Shown here: positions 1-4,167 of the stretch, one piece after another
How the letters are laid out: the number at the start of each line of letters is the position of its first letter
Position numbering within the stretch: the first letter of the stretch is position 1
From: Candidatus Omnitrophota bacterium
Lineage (GTDB): Bacteria; Ratteibacteria; UBA8468; MWAK01
Length of the DNA: 5,593 bases
Assembly: GCA_026387085.1 (NCBI GenBank)
Contig: JAPLMK010000008.1
Span: 1-5,593, forward strand
Direction of reading: 5' to 3'
Translations under genes and position numbers: made by a program
The notes under the pieces: model-generated
What the model was told of the DNA's origin: nothing
The model's input: the letters and a program-made list of their open reading frames with translations, nothing else
Database searches by the model: none

Positions 1-140
1 AGGTGATAACTTTAGCAGTCTTTGTGCCGTTTTGTATATTTTATATGAAGGAAGGTTTAAAAAAAGATTACTTATGGGCAGCATTGTGCATTCTGGCTGC
101 GGCCTTTTTTATGTTTCGCGGATTATTAGCAAAGGTGTAG
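1..140 (+). CDS. 3' end of a small multi-helix membrane protein, DMT superfamily (DUF486-like)
   Basis: The frame starting at base 3 is open to a TAG at 138-140 and gives 45 residues; the start lies outside the window. The fragment has two hydrophobic segments, VITLAVFVPFCIFYM and the helix starting DYLWAALCILAAAFFMF, joined by the short polar stretch KEGLKKD, and ends in a basic tail (RGLLAKV). That arrangement matches the last two helices of the small four-helix DUF486 proteins of the drug/metabolite transporter superfamily, where the helices are linked by a similar 'Y..EPLK' loop and followed by a short tail. The transported substrate of that group is not established and cannot be read here. 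The family call is from recalled pattern only. There is no sign of damage. The gene is separated from the next one by 385 bp and is not obviously in the same operon. Confidence 0.6.
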   Translation, partial: VITLAVFVPFCIFYMKEGLKKDYLWAALCILAAAFFMFRGLLAKV

Positions 141-220
141 AAACAATTTCTAAAGTAATCTAATCAATATAGGTTAAGATATATTGGTAAAACAAAGCTA
201 ATAAACGTAATTTTCGCCAA

Positions 221-243
221 TGTCCACCTAAAAGAGGTGGACA
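221..243. repeat. Perfect inverted repeat; weak terminator candidate
   Basis: TGTCCACCT (221-229) and AGGTGGACA (235-243) pair perfectly around the 5-nt loop AAAAG. The hairpin lies 81 bp after the stop of the upstream membrane-protein gene. The sequence after it (CTTTATATCTATTTGTTT) is T-rich but not an uninterrupted U-tract, so a Rho-independent terminator is possible but not typical. Other readings are a repressor operator or a leftover transposon end, since TGT...ACA palindromes also occur at insertion-sequence termini. No transposase is nearby. Confidence 0.5.
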
Positions 244-306
244 CTTTATATCTATTTGTTTCTCAAAGAGTTACGTAATTTCAAGCCGAAAATGACCGGA
301 CAAAAA

Positions 307-333
307 TGGACAAAATCTCAGTTTTTCTGTCCA
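307..333. repeat. TGGACA...TGTCCA inverted repeat
   Basis: TGGACAAAA (307-315) can pair with TTTT...TGTCCA (322-333) if one C (327) is bulged. The same TGGACA hexamer is the outer arm of the hairpin at 221-243, and a CGGACA copy lies at 297-302. The repeat sits about 50-80 bp upstream of the promoter candidate, so it could be a regulator site or a relic of a mobile element. Confidence 0.35.
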
Positions 334-381
334 GAAATTGTGATTTTCGCGAGGAATTACCTCTCCAAGTCTTGAATATTC

Positions 382-411
382 TTGATATAATAGGGTAATA
401 GGGGATATAAT
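382..411 (+). promoter_or_regulatory. Sigma-70/sigma-A type promoter candidate for the sensor kinase gene
   Basis: TTGATA (382-387) and a perfect TATAAT (406-411) are separated by 18 nt, a near-consensus housekeeping promoter about 115 bp before the kinase ATG. A second TATAAT at 386-391 belongs to an upstream copy of the same unit: GATATAATAGGGTAAT (384-399) and GATATAATACGGTATT (404-419) match at 13 of 16 positions with a 20-bp offset. Only the second copy has a good -35 box at normal spacing. Transcription would begin near 418-420, leaving a leader of roughly 105 nt. Assignment is by sequence pattern only. Confidence 0.55.
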
Positions 412-525
412 ACGGTATTGTAAATACAGAGAGGTTTCTGCTCTGCTTATGAGAGTGGGACCCCAAAATATAATTTTTGCAACGTGTGGCTTAAAGACCA
501 AGGAGTTTAATTCTAGGGAATAAAA

Positions 526-2442
526 ATGACGGATAAAACTAAAGAAGAACTTATTAAAGATAGCAATCTTCCGCGGAAGCAAATAGCGGAAAGTAACCGT
601 AAACATATTCTGCAGGGTGAGCGTGAGCGCAAGCAGACGGATGAGATGCTTCAGCATTCTTTTTCACTGTTGCATGCTATTTTTGATTCTACGCCCGACG
701 GCATTTTGTTGGTTGACCAGCAAGGGAAGATCATCAATTCCAACAAGCGCTTTCAGAAGATGTGGAAGATACCGGAATCGCTGATGTTTTCGGGCGATGA
801 TAAAAAACTTTTAGAATATGTCCGCAACCAACTCAAAAACCCGGAATTATTTATAGACGGGGTTGAAAAATTATATACCCATCACACTGAAATAAGTTAT
901 GATATTTTAGAATTTAAAGAAGGCAAATTTTTTGAACGTTATTCGGCTCCGCAAATAATTAACAAGAAGATTGTTGGAAGGTTATGGAACTTCCGCGATA
1001 TTACCTCCCGCAAAAAAGCAGAGCAGGAACTGCTGGAATCAAAAGCTCTTATTGATGCGGTCGTGGAAAACGTCCCGCTCATGATCTTCCTCAAAGAAGC
1101 GCAAGACCTGCGTTTTGTTGTCTTTAACCGGGCCGGGGAGGAACTCCTGGGCTATGACCGTAAAGCATTGCTCGGCAAGAACAACCTGGACCTCTTCCCG
1201 CCCGAACAGGCGGCTAATTTCATGGCCAAGGACCGGGAAGTGCTGGATGGAGAGGCCGGCATGATAGACATCCCGGAAGAACCGATCCTGACGGCTAAGA
1301 AAGGTAATCGCCTGCTCCATACCCGGAAGGTCTGCATCCGGGGAGCTGACGGGACCACAAAATACCTGCTGGGCATCTCCGAGGACATCACCGAGCGCAA
1401 GCAGGCGGAGATATATCAAGAAATGGGCCGGGAAGTCATGCAAATATTATTAGGCGAATCAGAAGATTTTCAAGGTTTAATTCAGCGTGTTCTGGCCGTA
1501 TTGAAGACGCGGATCGGGCTTGATGCCGTGGGTATTCGCCTGCAAGACGGGGATGACTTCCCGTATTTCGCCCAACAAGGCTTTTCCGAGGATTTTCTGC
1601 GGACGGAAAACGCGCTGGTTGAACGTAGCGCGGATGGCGGATTGTGCCGGGACAAAGACGGCAACTTCAATCTGGAATGTACTTGCGGTTTGGTTGTTTC
1701 CGGTAAGACCGACCCGGCAAACCCCTATTTCACAAAAGGTGGTAGTTGTTGGACAAACGATGAAGCAGGTATACCTTTTCAAGATACAAGATTGCATCCG
1801 CGGGATGAGTGCCTCCATCAAGGTTACGCCTCTGTTGCCCTGGTGCCTATTCGGTGTAATAATAAAATTGTTGGCCTAATTCAGCTTAACGACCGGCGCA
1901 AAGGATGTTTCACCCTCAATATGGTTGAAAATATGGAAGAAGTTGCCGTGTACATCGGAGAGGCGCTGATGCGCAAGCAGGCGGATGCGGAAATTAAAAA
2001 ACTTAACACGGAACTGGAGGAAAAAGTTTTACGGCGAACCAGCCAATTCATAAATGCCAACCTGGAGTTATCGAAAGAGATTACCGCGCGCAAAGAATAT
2101 GAAGAAAAACTAAACATATCCCTGGCGGAAAAAGAACTTTTGCTCAAAGAAGTTAACCACCGGGTAAAAAACAACCTGCAGACAATCGCCGGTATTTTAG
2201 GACTCCAGATTTTGCAGGCCGGAAACGAGGAAATTTCCCGGCAACTGAAAGATGTCCATGACCGGATAAATTCTATGGCGCTTTTGCAGGGCATGCTCCA
2301 TCAAGCGGAGAGCCTTAATAATATTAATTTTGACGAATACATAAATACCATAGCGGCTAACTTAAGCCACTCCCATATGATGCATCCCGCCGAATTAGAA
2401 GGATTTTACTGGATATCAACACCGCGATTCCCTGCGGTTTAA
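526..2442 (+). CDS. Sensor histidine kinase, PAS-PAS-GAF-HisKA_2, truncated by a frameshift before the ATPase domain
   Basis: This 638-residue frame is the sensor and phospho-acceptor part of a two-component kinase. There is no signal peptide or membrane helix, so it should act in the cytoplasm. In order it has: a short charged N-terminus; PAS 1 at about 46-160 (FDSTPDGILLVD, ending WNFRDIT); PAS 2 at about 173-290 (ending GISEDITERK); a GAF domain at about 300-480 with Cys374, 385, 387, 408, 429 and 444; a coiled coil at about 485-540; and a HisKA_2 dimerisation domain whose EVNHRVKNN box places the phospho-acceptor at His545. The start is ATG 526 with AGGGA 6 nt upstream. After about residue 626 the reading changes to nonsense (FYWISTPRFPAV) and stops at 2442, while the expected HATPase sequence resumes one frame over. 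As written the product has no ATP-binding site and could not autophosphorylate by itself. The ligands of the sensor domains are unknown. The partner is evidently the REC-PAS-GGDEF gene downstream. Confidence 0.88.
   Translation: MTDKTKEELIKDSNLPRKQIAESNRKHILQGERERKQTDEMLQHSFSLLHAIFDSTPDGILLVDQQGKIINSNKRFQKMWKIPESLMFSGDDKKLLEYVRNQLKNPELFIDGVEKLYTHHTEISYDILEFKEGKFFERYSAPQIINKKIVGRLWNFRDITSRKKAEQELLESKALIDAVVENVPLMIFLKEAQDLRFVVFNRAGEELLGYDRKALLGKNNLDLFPPEQAANFMAKDREVLDGEAGMIDIPEEPILTAKKGNRLLHTRKVCIRGADGTTKYLLGISEDITERKQAEIYQEMGREVMQILLGESEDFQGLIQRVLAVLKTRIGLDAVGIRLQDGDDFPYFAQQGFSEDFLRTENALVERSADGGLCRDKDGNFNLECTCGLVVSGKTDPANPYFTKGGSCWTNDEAGIPFQDTRLHPRDECLHQGYASVALVPIRCNNKIVGLIQLNDRRKGCFTLNMVENMEEVAVYIGEALMRKQADAEIKKLNTELEEKVLRRTSQFINANLELSKEITARKEYEEKLNISLAEKELLLKEVNHRVKNNLQTIAGILGLQILQAGNEEISRQLKDVHDRINSMALLQGMLHQAESLNNINFDEYINTIAANLSHSHMMHPAELEGFYWISTPRFPAV
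1395..1409 (+). repeat. 15-bp linker repeat, copy between PAS 2 and GAF
   Basis: GCGCAAGCAGGCGGA occurs here, at the end of PAS 2 where it encodes part of ERKQAE. It recurs identically at 1971-1985 after the GAF domain, and with one mismatch (GCGCAAGCAGACGGA) at 627-641 before PAS 1. The copies therefore lie at module borders of the same gene. Confidence 0.6.
1971..1985 (+). repeat. 15-bp linker repeat, copy between GAF and coiled coil
   Basis: This is identical to 1395-1409 and encodes part of MRKQAD. With the first copy it brackets the whole GAF-coding segment, about 576 bp repeat to repeat, a multiple of three. Recombination between copies would therefore delete or duplicate the GAF module in frame. 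Confidence 0.6.
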
Positions 2443-2741
2443 TAATCAATGAACTTTTAACCAACTCCCTGAGGCATGCTTTTCGGGACAACAGAAAGCG
2501 GCATATCTGGTTTGATTTCACGCTTGACCTCCGGACGGATTCTTATGTGATTGTTTGCCGGGATAATGGAATCGGCTTACCCGAGGACTTTGATTTAAAG
2601 AAGGTTGCTACGCTCGGCCTGCAGTTGATTGAAGGTTTAACCAGACAGTTGAACGGTACAATAACTTACCGGAACAACGGAGGAGCCCAGTTCACGATTA
2701 TCTTCCCCAGGTCGAAAAAGGAGGCGATTTCGCATGGATAA
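2403..2741 (+). pseudogene. Detached C-terminal HATPase_c domain of the same histidine kinase (out of frame)
   Basis: This frame continues the kinase begun at 526 and encodes about 112 residues to TAA 2739-2741. It starts ILLDINTAIPCGLIINELL. The N box (INELLTNSLRHAF, 2445-2483), the D-x-G-x-G box (DNGIGLP, 2562-2582), the GLQLI segment (2616-2630) and the closing GGAQFTIIFP strand are all present, so the ATP-binding fold looks undamaged apart from being out of frame. The frame is closed upstream by TAA at 2358-2360, so the break lies between 2361 and the stop of the first frame at 2442, most simply near 2400. There is no plausible independent start: the first GTG (2547) falls inside the domain, beyond the N box, and has no good ribosome binding site. 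Rejoined, the kinase would be about 738 residues. It ends with an 8-bp overlap into the response-regulator gene. A true mutation and a sequencing or assembly error both fit. Confidence 0.8.
2718..2724 (+). promoter_or_regulatory. Ribosome binding site of the REC-PAS-GGDEF gene
   Basis: AAGGAGG is a near-perfect anti-16S match placed 9 nt before ATG 2734, inside the 3' end of the kinase gene. It fixes the start of the downstream gene and, with the 8-bp ATGGATAA overlap, indicates translational coupling. It is strong enough to allow independent initiation even though the kinase frame now ends 290 bp earlier. Confidence 0.75.
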
Positions 2742-3996
2742 GATACGGATACAAATTGTCGAAGATGACAGCATTACGGCCCAGTATATTAAAAAAAGCC
2801 TGGAAACCTATGGTTATGAAGTTTTACCTACCGTCCGTTATGCCGAGGAAGCCGTTAATGCCGCCTCGGAAAAAAATCCGGACCTGTTTTTGATGGATAT
2901 CAACCTGGGTGGAAAAAAGGACGGCATAGATGCCGCCGCAGAAATTTACCGTCTTTTCGGTATTCCGGTAATTTACCTGACCGCTTTTTACGATTCAACC
3001 ATTCTTGAACGGGCAAAAACAACCGGCGCGTACGGCTATATCATCAAGCCGGTTGATGTTAAAACTCTGAGTGTTGTGGTTGAAATCGCCTTTTCTAAAT
3101 ACAAGCTGGAAAAAGAACTGAACGAGAACCGGCGGTGGCTGGACACGATTCTCGGCAGTATCGGCGAAGCGGTGATTACCACCGATGCCCAGGGATGCAT
3201 AAAGTTCTTAAACCCGGTCGCGGAAACCTTCACCGGCTGGAAACAGCCGGAAGCGCTCGGGCGGGCATTAGCGGAAATTCTGCATTTAGTGAATGAAAAG
3301 AGCGGAGAAAAAATTTCTGACATTACCGGAACAGCTATCCGGAATAAAAAACCGGTATTCAGTTTGTCCGGGCACAATGTTCTGGTTGCCCGAAACGGCC
3401 AAAAAACACCGATTGACCACAGTGTTGCTCCGATCGTCGGCGCTAACGGAAACATTGACGGAGTTGTTATGGCTTTCCGTAACAGCACGGAACGGATACA
3501 GATGGAGGATACCCTGCGGGTTCTTTCCTGGATTGATGAGCTGACCGAACTTTATAACCGCCGGGGGTTTATCCAGATGGCCGAGCACCACCTGAAACTG
3601 TCCGACCGGACAAAAAAGGGCTTGTTCCTTATTTTTGCCGATGTTGACAAATTAAAATTTATTAATGATACCTATGGGCACCTGGAAGGAGACCAGGCGT
3701 TGATTGAAACCGCCGGACTCCTGAAAGGTTTATTCCGCGGTTCTGATATTATTGCCCGTATCGGCGGAGATGAATTCGCGGCCCTTTTAACGGAGGCAGC
3801 CGAAAACAGCGCCGCGATAATTACCGAGCGATTGCAGGCGGAATTGGCAACCCTGAATAAACGCGAAGGCAGAAAGTATCAACTGTCAATCAGTTTCGGT
3901 ATTATCCAGTATGACTTAAATGCGCCGGCAGGCATCGAAAAATTATTACATCAGGCCGACCAGTTAATGTACGCCCAGAAAAAACATAATCATTAA
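2734..3996 (+). CDS. Response regulator diguanylate cyclase (REC-PAS-GGDEF)
   Basis: This intact 420-residue cytoplasmic protein is predicted to make cyclic-di-GMP from two GTP when phosphorylated. The receiver domain (about 4-120) has the acidic pair Asp11/Asp12, phospho-acceptor Asp55 in LMDINL, Thr83 and Lys105 before Pro106, that is, every residue a working receiver needs. A PAS domain follows at about 132-250 (LGSIGEAVITTD ... AFRNSTER). The GGDEF domain occupies about 262-418, with a DELTELYNRRGF entry, ADVDKLKFINDTYGH (metal-binding Asp303, substrate-pocket Asn311 and Asp320 region), an exact GGDEF signature at 344-348 and the closing ISFGI strand. Arg335-x-x-Asp338 is a product-binding inhibitory I-site, so feedback inhibition is expected. 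There is no EAL or HD-GYP domain. The start is set by the ribosome binding site 9 nt upstream; the gene overlaps the kinase fragment by 8 bp, making the kinase its natural phosphodonor. The PAS ligand and the process controlled (motility, biofilm or other) cannot be read here. Confidence 0.93.
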   Translation: MDKIRIQIVEDDSITAQYIKKSLETYGYEVLPTVRYAEEAVNAASEKNPDLFLMDINLGGKKDGIDAAAEIYRLFGIPVIYLTAFYDSTILERAKTTGAYGYIIKPVDVKTLSVVVEIAFSKYKLEKELNENRRWLDTILGSIGEAVITTDAQGCIKFLNPVAETFTGWKQPEALGRALAEILHLVNEKSGEKISDITGTAIRNKKPVFSLSGHNVLVARNGQKTPIDHSVAPIVGANGNIDGVVMAFRNSTERIQMEDTLRVLSWIDELTELYNRRGFIQMAEHHLKLSDRTKKGLFLIFADVDKLKFINDTYGHLEGDQALIETAGLLKGLFRGSDIIARIGGDEFAALLTEAAENSAAIITERLQAELATLNKREGRKYQLSISFGIIQYDLNAPAGIEKLLHQADQLMYAQKKHNH

Positions 3997-4016
3997 GCCG
4001 GACAATAATTTTTGAT

Positions 4017-4034
4017 CCCCCCCCCCCCCCCCCC
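4017..4034. repeat. Poly-C tract, 18 consecutive C
   Basis: An unbroken run of 18 C begins 21 bp after the stop of the cyclase gene, in non-coding sequence. A G/C homopolymer of this length is rare in bacterial DNA and is prone to slippage. It could vary in length between cells, or mark a gap or join in the assembly. It lies about 50 bp before the promoter candidate of the next gene, where length changes could alter promoter geometry, but nothing in the sequence shows that this happens. Confidence 0.9.
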
Positions 4035-4084
4035 ATAACTTAGGTCCGCAATTCATTCTTCGTCGCGCCATAAATTTTTTCCAT

Positions 4085-4121
4085 TTGACCCCTATTTATG
4101 ATACACTACTAGAGTGATACA
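4085..4121 (+). promoter_or_regulatory. Weak promoter candidate and TGATACA direct repeat upstream of the CHASE2 gene
   Basis: TTGACC (4085-4090) is a good -35 match, but the partner at 16-nt spacing, TACTAG (4107-4112), is poor; a better -10 look-alike, TATGAT (4097-4102), has no -35 box at the right distance. TGATACA occurs twice, at 4099-4105 and 4115-4121, 16 bp apart and overlapping this area, which could be a regulator site. The segment 3997-4167 shows no clear terminator for the cyclase gene. Confidence 0.25.
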
Positions 4122-4167
4122 GATTTCAACCGGGTCATGCCAATATGATATCTGAGAGGTTACCGCG

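Larger units (their letters stand above)
141..525. other. AT-rich intergenic region with inverted repeats and promoter candidate
   Basis: This 385-bp stretch has no convincing coding frame on either strand. It contains a perfect 9-bp inverted repeat (221-243), a second TGGACA/TGTCCA inverted repeat (307-333), a small GAGG/CCTC hairpin (351-363), two similar 20-bp units carrying TATAAT boxes (384-419), and the leader of the kinase gene. An AGGGA (515-519) sits 6 nt before the kinase ATG. The first 80 bases after the upstream stop hold only an imperfect ATTGG/CCAAT pairing (182-186 with 217-221). Confidence 0.6.

Noticed and set aside
351..363. GAGG/CCTC hairpin before the promoter candidate
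   Set aside because: The stem is only 4 bp around a 5-nt loop, too short to separate from chance.
271..657. Minus-strand open frame of 128 codons across the intergenic region and kinase start
   Set aside because: It runs through the promoter candidate and into the kinase coding sequence, with no recognisable domain; chance opening in AT-rich DNA is more likely.
1039..1443. Minus-strand open frame of 134 codons opposite PAS 2
   Set aside because: It lies opposite a well-supported PAS domain, and no family is recognisable.
2396..2412. Programmed -1 frameshifting to join the two kinase frames
   Set aside because: The in-frame codons GAA GGA TTT TAC do not form a slippery X XXY YYZ heptamer, and I see no clear stimulatory hairpin just downstream. 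The apparent shortening of the linker also favours a deletion.
2547..2741. Separate 64-residue gene starting at GTG 2547
   Set aside because: It starts in the middle of the HATPase domain, after the N box, without a good ribosome binding site. It is the tail of the broken kinase, not an independent gene.
3997..4080. Rho-independent terminator after the cyclase gene
   Set aside because: There is a short T-run (4009-4013 area) and another at 4075-4080, but no GC-rich hairpin directly precedes either.
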